From NCBI GenBank assembly GCA_035702845.1, contig DASSZK010000088.1, forward strand, positions 1-12,816: 12,816 nt of DNA, read 5' to 3'. Made by a program: the position numbers and the translations under genes. This stretch comes from JAJZMF01 sp035702845 (GTDB lineage: Bacteria; Actinomycetota; Acidimicrobiia; Acidimicrobiales; Palsa-688). The notes under the pieces were generated by a model. It did no database searches, had not been told where the DNA came from, and saw only the letters and a list, made by a program, of their open reading frames with translations. Below, in pieces: positions 1 to 6,766 of this stretch. Position 1 is the first letter of the stretch; each line of letters opens with the position of its first letter.

Positions 1-1090
1 GAGATCGAGACCCCCCGCACGGCTCCTTGTACTCGCACTTACCGCACCTCCCGGAGAACTCCCCGGCGCGGATGGCCTTGAGAAGGGGGTGTTGCCGGTA
101 GAGCTCGACGATCCCGCTGGTGCGGACGTTGCCCAGAACGATCGGGAGGAACCCGGCCGGGTAGACCGTCCCGTCGTGGGCGACGAAGAGCGTGCCCTTG
201 CCGTCGCGGGTGCCCGCAGTGGCCATGCGCGGCCAGCCGGTCGGGGGGCCCAACAGCTCGACGAGCCGGGAGGAAAGGAACGAGTAAGTGCTGCCCAGGC
301 GGTGGTCGGAGGGCAAAGCGTCCTTCTGGCGCCAGGCCGAGACCCGCCGGCACCACGGTCCCTCCACCGTCCGCAGGTTGACCCCGTAGGCGGAGGCCTC
401 CCACAAGAAGTTCGCGACGTCTTCGTTTTCGTCGCTGCCGAGCTCCTCCTCGTGGCGCCCCCTCCCCACCTGGACGAGGAAGAACAGCTCCCACGCCCGG
501 GCCCCGCTGCCCACCACGAGGGCGGCGATATCGGCCAGCTCGTGGACGTTGGCTTTCATGACGGCTGTGTTCACCTGCACTGATATGCCGCCCTTGGCTA
601 GCCACCCGATTGTCTCCAGCGTCCGCTCGAAGTGGCCGTCAATGCCTCGTACGGCGTCATGGGTGGCCGCGCTGGCTCCGTCGAGGCTGATGGACACGCT
701 GCGCACGCCCAGAGCGGCCAGGGACGCTACCCGTGAGGGCTCTAGGAGTGGTGAAACGGTGGGGGCCAGGGCGACCGGGAGCCCGTGGGCGCGGGCGGCC
801 GTGACAAGTTCGAGCAGGTCAGGGCGCTCCATCACGTCACCACCCGTCATGATGAGCACGGGCCGGCGCTCGAAGCGGGCCACGTCGTCTAGGAACGCCA
901 GTGCTTCGGCGCTCGACAGCTCACCCGGTGCCGGCGCTGGGCGCCCGTCGGCCCGGCAGTGCCTGCAGCGCAGGCCGCACGCCTTGGTCGTCTCCCAGAA
1001 CAGCAGTAGGGGTGCCTTGCCGGCGACCTTGCTGTCGTAGGCCTCGGGAGACCTGGTGGTGCTGAGGCTGTGGGAGGCGCGCTGGTACAT
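1..1090 (-). CDS. Radical SAM/SPASM domain protein (TIGR04053-like), 3' end beyond window
   Basis: Read on the minus strand from ATG at 1090; 363 residues are visible and the frame is still open at the left edge. The radical SAM cluster motif CX3CX2C (C38, C42, C45, in KACGLRCRHC) follows the stretch LLLFWETT. The barrel contains MTGGD (the GGE-like AdoMet motif) and SISLDG. A C-terminal SPASM-like cysteine group (C349, C352, C358, in CGKCEYKEPCGG) should hold an auxiliary iron-sulfur cluster. The overall pattern, including the FFLVQVGRGR and DGKGTLFVAHDGTVYPAGFLP blocks, matches my memory of the TIGR04053 family. These enzymes are related to heme- and peptide-modifying SPASM proteins, but their substrate is unknown to me. 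Probably only 10 to 25 residues are missing. The start has a modest GAAGGT ribosome site directly before ATG. The frame is open further upstream, but I saw no better start. No precursor peptide gene is visible next to it. Confidence 0.9.
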   Translation of the reverse strand, partial: MYQRASHSLSTTRSPEAYDSKVAGKAPLLLFWETTKACGLRCRHCRADGRPAPAPGELSSAEALAFLDDVARFERRPVLIMTGGDVMERPDLLELVTAARAHGLPVALAPTVSPLLEPSRVASLAALGVRSVSISLDGASAATHDAVRGIDGHFERTLETIGWLAKGGISVQVNTAVMKANVHELADIAALVVGSGARAWELFFLVQVGRGRHEEELGSDENEDVANFLWEASAYGVNLRTVEGPWCRRVSAWRQKDALPSDHRLGSTYSFLSSRLVELLGPPTGWPRMATAGTRDGKGTLFVAHDGTVYPAGFLPIVLGNVRTSGIVELYRQHPLLKAIRAGEFSGRCGKCEYKEPCGGSRS

Positions 1091-1168
1091 ACCTTCAATC
1101 TCGCCTAAGGCACTCCGAAGGCCCCAGGGCCGTAAGTCCTTCGACCTACCTTCTATCTACCTTCCATC
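1090..1168. repeat. Three copies of TACCTTCNATC upstream of the radical SAM gene
   Basis: TACCTTCAATC (1090-1100), TACCTTCTATC (1147-1157) and TACCTTCCATC (1158-1168) differ only at the eighth base. The last two are adjacent with an 11-bp period, about one helical turn. Read on the minus strand, the motif is GATNGAAGGTA. The copy nearest the gene includes the ribosome-site-like GAAGGT and the first base of the ATG. They may be binding sites for a regulator in the divergent control region or a chance duplication around the ribosome site. No protein can be assigned. Confidence 0.6.
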
Positions 1169-1231
1169 AGGTCGGTCCCGGTCTATGGGGGTGCGAAACG
1201 CGGGGTGCCGGGCCCCTGCAATTCCGTCCTC

Positions 1232-1260
1232 TTGACGCGAGCCGGCATATCGGGTAATTT
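1232..1260 (+). promoter_or_regulatory. Candidate sigma70-type promoter for the small membrane protein gene
   Basis: TTGACG (1232-1237) and TAATTT (1255-1260) are separated by exactly 17 bp. The -35 matches TTGACA at five of six positions. The -10 is weaker but keeps the key A at position 2 and T at position 6. It reads toward the membrane protein gene and would give a leader of roughly 115 bases before the TTG start at 1384. The surrounding 1091-1383 stretch shows no gene of its own. Confidence 0.45.
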
Positions 1261-1269
1261 CAATTGAAA
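1258..1269. promoter_or_regulatory. AT-rich 12-bp palindrome overlapping the candidate -10
   Basis: TTTCAATTGAAA is a perfect palindrome in otherwise GC-rich DNA and overlaps the last three bases of the candidate -10 element. Its position at the start of transcription between divergent genes would suit a repressor operator. No known operator family is recognised. Confidence 0.35.
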
Positions 1270-1383
1270 GCTTTACTTACCGGTTTAGATAGCTCGTCCT
1301 CCGTGCCGAACATATATGCGTGCACATTTGGAGGGACCCGCTCCTGCGCTGCTGCGCAGCGACCGAATAGGGGAGGAAAGCGG

Positions 1384-1830
1384 TTGCACAACTACCGGGT
1401 GTGGTCCGGTGCTGGTCGCAGTGATAGCGCCCGTTCCCGAGCGGCGACGCGACGTCGCCAGGTGATGAGCGCGCTGCTCGTCTGCTTGACCGTCCCCCTG
1501 CTGGTGGCCGTGGCAACCGGCTCGAGTGCCGCTTGGTGGGCCGTGCTGGCGATACTTCCCCTGGTCAGTGTGTACACGGCTGTCCTTTACCGGGCTCGGC
1601 GGCTGCTCGCCGAGAAGGAGATGAACGCGGCGTTCGTCGGTGCCGGCGGCCGTTCCGAGGCGACGATCGAGGACCTGTTCGGCCAGATGGGTCACGATGC
1701 GTTCTTTACGGGCGCTGCCGACTACGGCGACATCGATGACGCAGGTCATCTCGCCAATGCTGGTGATATGGCCGACGCCGCCTACGTGCGGGACGAGCAG
1801 CCGGTCAGCGCCGTCGGTGGCGACTGGTAG
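1384..1830 (+). CDS. Small two-helix membrane protein of unknown function
   Basis: A 148-residue protein starting at TTG 1384, chosen because GGGGAGGAAAG lies 5 to 7 bases before it. The frame stays open back to about 1264 with no ribosome site there. An arginine-rich basic patch (about residues 17-25, ending in TRRRQ) precedes two hydrophobic segments, about 28-45 and 48-68, joined by the short turn TGSSAAWW. The rest of the chain is soluble, acidic and rich in Gly, Ala and Asp. The RRR-helix-turn-helix-RARR arrangement recalls the C-terminal half of actinobacterial GlpR-type proteins (the gephyrin-like molybdotransferase receptor family), but the usual N-terminal helix is missing, so I do not assign that function. 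It is divergent from the radical SAM gene and convergent with the SCP2-like gene. Confidence 0.72.
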   Translation: MHNYRVWSGAGRSDSARSRAATRRRQVMSALLVCLTVPLLVAVATGSSAAWWAVLAILPLVSVYTAVLYRARRLLAEKEMNAAFVGAGGRSEATIEDLFGQMGHDAFFTGAADYGDIDDAGHLANAGDMADAAYVRDEQPVSAVGGDW

Positions 1831-1890
1831 CCATCGCTCAGCGGTTTCGGCCGGCAGGTTTGCGGTCCGGCAGGTTTCATCACGCAGGTC

Positions 1891-2295
1891 TCATGAGGCA
1901 GGGAGCGAGGCGAGCGCCTTGGCGAAAGCGCTCGTCGTCGTCCATGCCAGCACTCGCAACAAGAGCGCATTGTCCCCGGCGGTCTTGAGCCGACCCTGCA
2001 TGAAAGCCACGCTGGGGGCCAACTCGCCCCGGAGGACCAGGTCCGCGTCCTCAGTGCTGATGCTCAGTTCGAGGACCGGCTCCGGTGCCATTTCACCTGG
2101 GGCTAGAGAGCGCAAGCCGGTCGGGCCTTCAGCGCTCCACTCGCACAGGTAGGTAACGGGCGCACCGGCGTCGGATGGCCGCTTGGACCGGCTGCGACCG
2201 AGCGGTCCCACGATCAAGGTGACCAGCTCATGGTCAGTGCTGGCCGGCCCCGCGGTGCCTGCGGTGTTGTCGCTGCTGCCTGGCTCGTCCGTCAC
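1891..2295 (-). CDS. SCP2 sterol-binding-domain-like protein
   Basis: A 134-residue protein from GTG 2295, preceded on the minus strand by a purine-rich GGGAAGGGGG stretch. Its second half carries the pattern typical of small bacterial SCP2 (sterol carrier protein 2) domain proteins: LELSISTEDADLVLRGEL, then SVAFMQGRLKTAGDNALLLRVL (about residues 75-117). In the family this fold makes a hydrophobic tunnel that binds lipids or other apolar ligands. The first 45 residues are low-complexity and poorly conserved. The gene starts 35 bp after mca stops, so the two are probably cotranscribed. Any functional link to mycothiol chemistry is inference. There is no signal peptide or membrane segment. The ligand is unknown. 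Confidence 0.75.
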   Translation of the reverse strand: MTDEPGSSDNTAGTAGPASTDHELVTLIVGPLGRSRSKRPSDAGAPVTYLCEWSAEGPTGLRSLAPGEMAPEPVLELSISTEDADLVLRGELAPSVAFMQGRLKTAGDNALLLRVLAWTTTSAFAKALASLPAS

Positions 2296-2330
2296 GCCCG
2301 CCCCCTTCCCGGCTCCGGTCCCCGACCCGC

Positions 2331-3227
2331 TCACAGTGTGGCCCGCTCCCGGATCCCGGCGAACAGGTCGTCTTCTGGTGGGCTCGACGCCGTCCGGTTG
2401 ACCGCCAGGTGGTAGTCGTCCCAGTGCCCGAGTTCGTCCTTTACCTCTTGCGGCAGGCCGAACCAAAAAGGTGAAGTCGGGTCCACCTGGGTGGCGTGGG
2501 CGCGCAGGGCGTCGTCGCGCACATGTGCCCATTGCGAGACGTCGAGCTCGGTTGTGACCTCCTCCTGGGGGGCGGCCGCCATCTCCTCCAGGCGCTCCTC
2601 CCCCCAGGGCAGTTCCAGGCCCAGCTCTTTGAACTTGGCCACCATCTCCATGCGCCGTTGCTTGGACCAGATGCTGTAGTAGAGCTTGCTCACCTGCCAG
2701 GGCGCCCCGGCTTCGGGGTACGCACCGGGGTCGCCGGCAGCATGGAAGGCGGCGAGGCCGACCTCGTGCGCCCGGATGTGGTCCGGGTGTGGGTAGGTCG
2801 ACTGCTCGGCCGGATAGATGATCATCACCTGGGGGCGAACCCGGCGTACGGCGGCCACGACACGGCCCGTCGCCTCCTCGAGCGCCGCCCGGGCGAAGCA
2901 CTCGGAGCGTTCGTTGGCCGGGGTCCCCGGCATGCCCGAGTCGCGGTAGCCGAGCATGACCACCTCGTCGTAGCCGATGATGCCCGCCGCCGCTGCGAGC
3001 TCTTGGGCGCGGATCTCGGGGAGCCGCTCCTTGACATCGGGGCGGTCCATCGCGGGGTTCAAGATGTCGCCTTCCTCGCCGCCCGTGCAGCACACCAGGG
3101 TGCAGTACACGCCCTCGGCGTGGTACATGGCTACGGTGCTGGCGCCTTTGGACGACTCGTCATCGGGATGGGCGTGGACACTGAGCAGCGACAGCCGGTC
3201 GCTCGTCGTCAAGGGCCTGTCGTTCAT
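2331..3227 (-). CDS. mca: Mycothiol S-conjugate amidase (LmbE/PIG-L family)
   Basis: A 298-residue zinc-dependent amidase. The AHPDDE motif (about residues 19-24) and PHPDH (146-150) supply the zinc ligands and general base; TGGEEGDILNP and RDSGMPGTP are further family blocks. SSKG after AHPDDE, KLYYSIWSK, and RDDALRAHATQVDP in the C-terminal part fit Mca better than the closely related deacetylase MshB. The lysine in SSKG is, as I recall, a residue that separates the two. In actinobacteria Mca cleaves mycothiol S-conjugates of toxins to a mercapturic acid and GlcN-Ins, so this gene implies a mycothiol-using host. The ATG at 3227 is chosen because the conserved SVHAHPDDE begins about 15 residues later. 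There is no clear ribosome site, and a TATCTT sits six bases upstream. The likely operon partner downstream is the SCP2-like gene. Confidence 0.92.
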   Translation of the reverse strand: MNDRPLTTSDRLSLLSVHAHPDDESSKGASTVAMYHAEGVYCTLVCCTGGEEGDILNPAMDRPDVKERLPEIRAQELAAAAGIIGYDEVVMLGYRDSGMPGTPANERSECFARAALEEATGRVVAAVRRVRPQVMIIYPAEQSTYPHPDHIRAHEVGLAAFHAAGDPGAYPEAGAPWQVSKLYYSIWSKQRRMEMVAKFKELGLELPWGEERLEEMAAAPQEEVTTELDVSQWAHVRDDALRAHATQVDPTSPFWFGLPQEVKDELGHWDDYHLAVNRTASSPPEDDLFAGIRERATL

Positions 3228-3233
3228 CGTTAC

Positions 3234-3239
3234 AAGATA
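3234..3239 (-). promoter_or_regulatory. Candidate -10 element of a leaderless mca transcript
   Basis: On the minus strand TATCTT lies six bases before the mca ATG, the spacing expected when transcription starts at the start codon itself. No good -35 hexamer is seen 17 bp further up (TTCAGG at best). The absence of a ribosome site before this ATG supports a leaderless message. The 141-bp divergent gap 3228-3368 otherwise shows no recognisable element. Confidence 0.3.
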
Positions 3240-3368
3240 CGTGGTGGGTGTGACGGCCTGAAGGGCCAGTTTTGCGGGCAGGGGATGGCGCCGGAGGCGG
3301 CCCCACGGAGCCGGCGGGCGGGCCAGGGGCACGCGTCGGCAGTCGGGCCTCAGTACTGCGGCCTTAGC

Positions 3369-4088
3369 ATGGCGCCCGTGCCAGAGGACGGGCTTTACTT
3401 CGAGCAGTTGCTGTCGGGACGCGACTTTGCGGTCGGCGACCCCTTCGCCACTACCATGCGCAACCACGTCTACCTCATCGGCGACGCCTCCACGGGGGAG
3501 GTCTTGGTCGTCGACCCTGCTTACGACGTGGCAGGCATCCTCGGCGTTATCGAGGCCAAAGGTTTGCGCCTGCGGGGTGTGCTGGCCACCCACTACCACG
3601 CGGACCACGTGGGCGGGCATATTTTCGACGAGCACATCCAGGGCGTCGCCGATCTTCTCGGGCACATAGACGTGCCGGTGCACGTACAAAAAGAAGAGCT
3701 CCCCTGGGTGGCCGAGATGAGCGGGGCGGCTATCTCGTCGCTGGTCGCGCACGGCGACGGGGACGTGGTCTTGGTCGGCGCGGTGCCCGTACGCCTGCTG
3801 CACACGCCGGGGCACACACCGGGCAGCCAATGCTTCGAAGTGGGCGACAACCTCGTGTCGGGAGACACATTGTTCCTAGAAGGTTGCGGGCGCACCGACC
3901 TGCCCGGTGCCGACCCCGAAGCCATGTACACGAGCATGCAGCGCCTGGCATCCCTGCCCGGGCGGCTCGTGCTGTGGCCGGGGCACCATTATTCTCAAGC
4001 CCGCAGCGCCCCTATGGTTGACGTGCAGGCTACGAACCCGGTCCTCGCCCGGGTCACCCAGGAGCAGTGGCTGCGCCGGTTCACCTAG
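3369..4088 (+). CDS. Glyoxalase II-like metallo-beta-lactamase-fold hydrolase
   Basis: A 239-residue single-domain protein. It has the HxHxDH motif THYHADHVGG (H75, H77, D79, H80), LLHTPGHTPGS (H149), SGDTLFLEGCGRTD (bridging D166) and WPGHHYS (H206). Together these form a complete dinuclear or Fe/Zn site of the glyoxalase II type. The block CGRTDLPGADPEAMYTSM resembles glyoxalase II and ETHE1 persulfide dioxygenases, so either a thioester hydrolase or a thiol-persulfide enzyme is possible. The substrate cannot be settled from sequence. Divergent placement next to mca suggests a mycothiol-linked substrate, which is inference. The ATG at 3369 is chosen because the N-terminus matches the family from there, although no ribosome site is evident. 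An upstream in-frame ATG near 3285 would add an uncharacteristic Arg/Ala-rich lead. Confidence 0.88.
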   Translation: MAPVPEDGLYFEQLLSGRDFAVGDPFATTMRNHVYLIGDASTGEVLVVDPAYDVAGILGVIEAKGLRLRGVLATHYHADHVGGHIFDEHIQGVADLLGHIDVPVHVQKEELPWVAEMSGAAISSLVAHGDGDVVLVGAVPVRLLHTPGHTPGSQCFEVGDNLVSGDTLFLEGCGRTDLPGADPEAMYTSMQRLASLPGRLVLWPGHHYSQARSAPMVDVQATNPVLARVTQEQWLRRFT

Positions 4089-4128
4089 GCCGGGCCGCTA
4101 GGTCGGCGCCACTCCACGCACGGGCGAG

Positions 4129-4173
4129 TGCAACGGGCCCGCACAAGGGCCAATGCAACGGGCCCGGGCCCGT
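4129..4173. repeat. Duplicated 13-mer and GC palindrome between hydrolase and ABC genes
   Basis: TGCAACGGGCCCG occurs at 4129-4141 and 4154-4166. The second copy runs into a perfect 16-bp palindrome, ACGGGCCCGGGCCCGT (4158-4173), followed by CTTTC. A GGCCC/GGGCC stem also spans the space between the copies. It lies about 40 to 85 bp after the hydrolase stop, where a terminator would sit, but there is no true U-run. The rest of the 154-bp gap shows nothing else. Confidence 0.4.
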
Positions 4174-4242
4174 CTTTCGGTGGGCCTGAAGACCACCACC
4201 TGGTTGGCGACACGGGCCAGCCGGTCGTGGGAAGCTTTGAAC

Positions 4243-5130
4243 ATGCTCAGCGAAATGGTCATAAGAGCCGAGGGGCTGCACAAGCGCTACGGGCACAACG
4301 TGGCCGTGGATGGGCTCGACCTGCAAATGGCTCGCGGGGAGGTGCTGTCCCTGCTCGGTCCCAATGGGGCGGGCAAGACGACGACGGTCGAGATGCTGGA
4401 GGGCTACCGCCGCCGCGACGCCGGTACGGCAACGGTGCTCGGCGAGGACCCTGAAAAAGCCGGCTGGGCGTGGAGGGCGAGGCGGGGGATCGTGCTGCAG
4501 TCAAGCGAAGACGTGTCCGACCTGACGGTGGCAGAAAGCGTCGCTCATTTCGCCCGGTTCTACCCGGCGCCCGCGTCGCCGGCCGACGTCATCGACCGGG
4601 TCGGCCTGACTGAAAAGGCCGGGGCTATGGTCCGCTCCCTGTCGGGAGGGCAGCGCCGGCGCCTTGACGTTGCACTGGGGATAGTGGGGCGCCCCGAGTT
4701 GGTGTTCCTTGACGAACCGACGACCGGGTTCGACCCCGAGGCCCGGCGCCAGTTCTGGGATGTCGTGCGCGACCTGTCCCGTGAAGGTACGAGCATCCTG
4801 CTCACGACTCACTACCTCGAAGAGGCCGAAGCCCTGGCAGACCGGGTGGCCGTAATAAACCGTGGCAAAGTGGTCGCTTCTGGCCCCCCTGCCGAACTTG
4901 GCGGGCGCCAGGATGCTGCAGCAGTCGTGAAGTGGTTCGGCGCTAACGGCTGGGAAACCGAGCGCACCCACGAGCCCACATCGCTGGTACGGCGGTTGGA
5001 GAGCGTCTTCGGGGGCGAAGTGCCCCGCCTCACCGTTACGAGGCCGACGTTGGAGGACGTCTACTTGGAGCTCATCGGAGCGGCTGGCACCGCGCCTAGC
5101 GCGAACGGAGGAGTGATCGGAAATGTCTAG
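4243..5130 (+). CDS. ABC-2 type exporter, ATP-binding subunit
   Basis: A 295-residue ATPase from ATG 4243, with GGGAAG about nine bases upstream; ATG 4255 is the alternative. Motifs in order: Walker A GPNGAGKTTT (about 39-48), Q-loop in GIVLQSS (86), signature LSGGQRRRLDVAL (133-145), Walker B LVFLDEPTTGFDP (153-165) and H-loop LLTTHYLEEAEALADR. The C-terminal extension with RLTVTRPTLEDVYLELIG is typical of exporter ATPases of the CcmA/DrrA/YadG group. It should energise the permease encoded directly downstream, with which it overlaps by eight bases. The substrate is unknown: drug, lipid and natural-product exporters all share this form. The order ATPase, permease, then a LuxR-type regulator is a common actinobacterial export locus. 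Confidence 0.93.
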   Translation: MLSEMVIRAEGLHKRYGHNVAVDGLDLQMARGEVLSLLGPNGAGKTTTVEMLEGYRRRDAGTATVLGEDPEKAGWAWRARRGIVLQSSEDVSDLTVAESVAHFARFYPAPASPADVIDRVGLTEKAGAMVRSLSGGQRRRLDVALGIVGRPELVFLDEPTTGFDPEARRQFWDVVRDLSREGTSILLTTHYLEEAEALADRVAVINRGKVVASGPPAELGGRQDAAAVVKWFGANGWETERTHEPTSLVRRLESVFGGEVPRLTVTRPTLEDVYLELIGAAGTAPSANGGVIGNV

Positions 5131-6010
5131 TGTCACTAGCGGGCAGGTCCCGTTGGAGACCATCCGCGTCCACGGTCAAAGTAGCGGGCAACCCGGGACG
5201 GCGCGTAGCGGGATGTACCGGGTGCTGGCGGCCAGTGCCGCCAGGGGCCAAGTGGAGCTGAAGCAATTTTTTCGCAGTAAAGACGCCGTAATTTTCACGC
5301 TGGCTATGCCCGCAGTACTTCTCGTCATGCTCGCTTCCATCTTCGGCCACACGGTGCCCCATACCAATGTCAGGTTCAGCCAGGTGTACACGACGGGCCT
5401 TTTGGCCGGCGGCGTTGCGTCCACATGCTTTTTGAACCTGGCTGTTGCTGTTGCGGGCGAAAGAGAAAACGGTGCGCTCAAACGCCTGGCCGGTACGCCC
5501 ATGCCCAAGAGCGCTTATTTCTTGGGCAAAGCCATCCAGGTGCTCACCATCTGCGTGCTGGAGACGGCGGTCCTGCTCGTGTTCGGCCACTTCGTCTACG
5601 GCGTCAGCTTCCCTGACAGTGCGTGGCACTGGTTCACTTTCATATGGGTGACCGTCCTCGGGGCGGTGTGCATGGCCCTTGTCGGCGTGGCCTTCTCGAG
5701 CCTTCCCCGCAGTGCGCGCTCGGCCGCTCCCGTGGCCAACCTCCCTTTGCTCGTCCTGCAGTTCATCTCTGGGATATTCGTGCCCTTCACCGCCCTGCCC
5801 AAGACCCTTTACAACGTGGCGGGCATATTCCCGCTGCGCTGGATAGCCCAGGGCTACCGCTCGGCCTTGTTGCCCGGGTACTTCACGAAGGTCGAGCCCA
5901 CGCACGGTTGGGACCATCCGCAGACGGCGCTTGTCCTCGGGGTGTGGTCGGTGCTCGCCCTAGTCTTCGCCGTCCGCACTTTTCGCTGGACCGGGCGCGG
6001 AGAGCGGTGA
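5123..6010 (+). CDS. ABC-2 type exporter, permease subunit
   Basis: A 295-residue membrane protein whose ATG lies inside the last codons of the ATPase gene (8-bp overlap) behind GGAGGAG, so translation is probably coupled. Six hydrophobic segments are visible, near residues 55-76, 91-113, 133-160, 168-196, 206-226 and 268-285. The stretch NLPLLVLQFISGIFVPF followed by PLRWIAQGYRSALLPG is the usual ABC-2 permease signature. Before the first helix is the amphipathic RGQVELKQFFRSKDAVIFT seen in this family. The first 30 residues are not conserved, and ATG 5213 (GMYRVLA) is a possible alternative start. With the upstream ATPase it should form a dimer-of-dimers exporter in the cytoplasmic membrane. 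Confidence 0.92.
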   Translation: MSSVTSGQVPLETIRVHGQSSGQPGTARSGMYRVLAASAARGQVELKQFFRSKDAVIFTLAMPAVLLVMLASIFGHTVPHTNVRFSQVYTTGLLAGGVASTCFLNLAVAVAGERENGALKRLAGTPMPKSAYFLGKAIQVLTICVLETAVLLVFGHFVYGVSFPDSAWHWFTFIWVTVLGAVCMALVGVAFSSLPRSARSAAPVANLPLLVLQFISGIFVPFTALPKTLYNVAGIFPLRWIAQGYRSALLPGYFTKVEPTHGWDHPQTALVLGVWSVLALVFAVRTFRWTGRGER

Positions 6011-6666
6011 GCGAGCCCGCCGGCGCCCACGCCTGGCTCTCGGTGCGCGGTTGGTGGGGTCCTTATCGCCGACGACCACCCCGTTGTGCGAGAGGGTCTG
6101 CGGGGGATGTTGGCGGGCGAGGAAGGGATCGAGGTGGTCGGCGAGGCGTGTGACGGCGCCGACGCCGTGGACAAGGCCGAGTCCCTCCGGCCGGACGTCG
6201 TCATGACGGACCTGCGTATGCCCGGGGTGGACAGAGTCGAGGCCACCCGCATGATGGTGGGCGGGGCGCCACCCGGCCGGCCTGCCCCGCCGTGCTCGTC
6301 GTCACCACGTATGACACGGACCACGACATCCTTCGCGCCGTGGAAGCAGGCGCCCGTCGGGAGGAACTGGTGCGAGCGGTGCGAGCCGCCGCTGCCGGCG
6401 CCACCGTGCTGGCCCCGACGGTGGCAGCCCGCTTGGCTGGCCGGGCCATGAAGCCTGCTGCGACCGGGCTGACGGCGCGCGAACTTGATGTGCTGCGCCT
6501 GGTGGCCAAGGGCCTGACCAACGCCGAGGTGGGCGAGGCGCTTTTTATCGGGGAGGCGACGGTCAAGAGCCATCTCCTGCACGCCTTTGTCAAGCTGGGG
6601 GTCCACGACCGCGCTGCGGCGGTGACGACCGCCATCTCGCGGGGCTTGCTGGCGGCGCCGGGCTGA
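6007..6666 (+). pseudogene. NarL/LuxR-family response regulator, frameshifted and missing part of the receiver
   Basis: The pieces of one response regulator lie in two frames. A GTG at 6007 overlaps the permease stop (GTGA) and has GGAGAG just upstream, but its frame is wrong. The receiver start LIADDHPVVREGL reads in the next frame, which has no start codon between the TGA at 6008 and a GTG at 6086 inside the domain. One base too many in the GGGG run near 6055-6058 would explain this. The phosphoacceptor region DVVMTDLRMPG is present. Near 6289 the frame changes back: one missing G in CCCCGCC would restore RPAPAVLVVTTYDTD. The remaining part, LRAVEAGA then RREELVRAV, lacks about eight residues that should carry GYLLKD with the conserved lysine. 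The LuxR helix-turn-helix (LTARELDVLRLVAKGLTNAEVGEALFIG and onward) is intact to TGA 6666. The frameshifts could be sequencing errors in G-runs; the in-frame loss could not. Confidence 0.82.
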
Positions 6667-6688
6667 GTTTGGTGGGGGCCGCGCAGGC

Positions 6689-6728
6689 ATCGTGCGCAGT
6701 CGATCGTGCGCAGTCATCGTGCGCAGTC
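6689..6728. repeat. Three copies of ATCGTGCGCAGTC before the cupin gene
   Basis: Exact 13-mers at 6689-6701, 6703-6715 and 6716-6728, the first two separated by a single G. Each contains the palindromic core TGCGCA. The array sits 39 bp before the cupin ATG and directly behind the regulator remnant, where a promoter or operator would be expected. The remaining bases of the 100-bp gap contain only the cupin ribosome site. Confidence 0.75.
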
Positions 6729-6766
6729 GCTGCTGCAAAGCGCGCCAAATGGGGGAGACTGGTCGT

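Noticed and set aside
39..605. Open frames on both strands inside the radical SAM region
   Set aside because: They are Arg/Pro/Gly-rich shadows; the radical SAM frame with its cluster motif covers the same bases.
1851..1877. Direct repeat CCGGCAGGTTT (1851-1861 and 1867-1877) between convergent genes
   Set aside because: Only 11 bp long with no hairpin or regulatory context; likely chance in GC-rich sequence.
2496..3368. N-terminal extension of the metallo-beta-lactamase-fold frame
   Set aside because: It is antisense to mca, and the family match begins only at about 3369.
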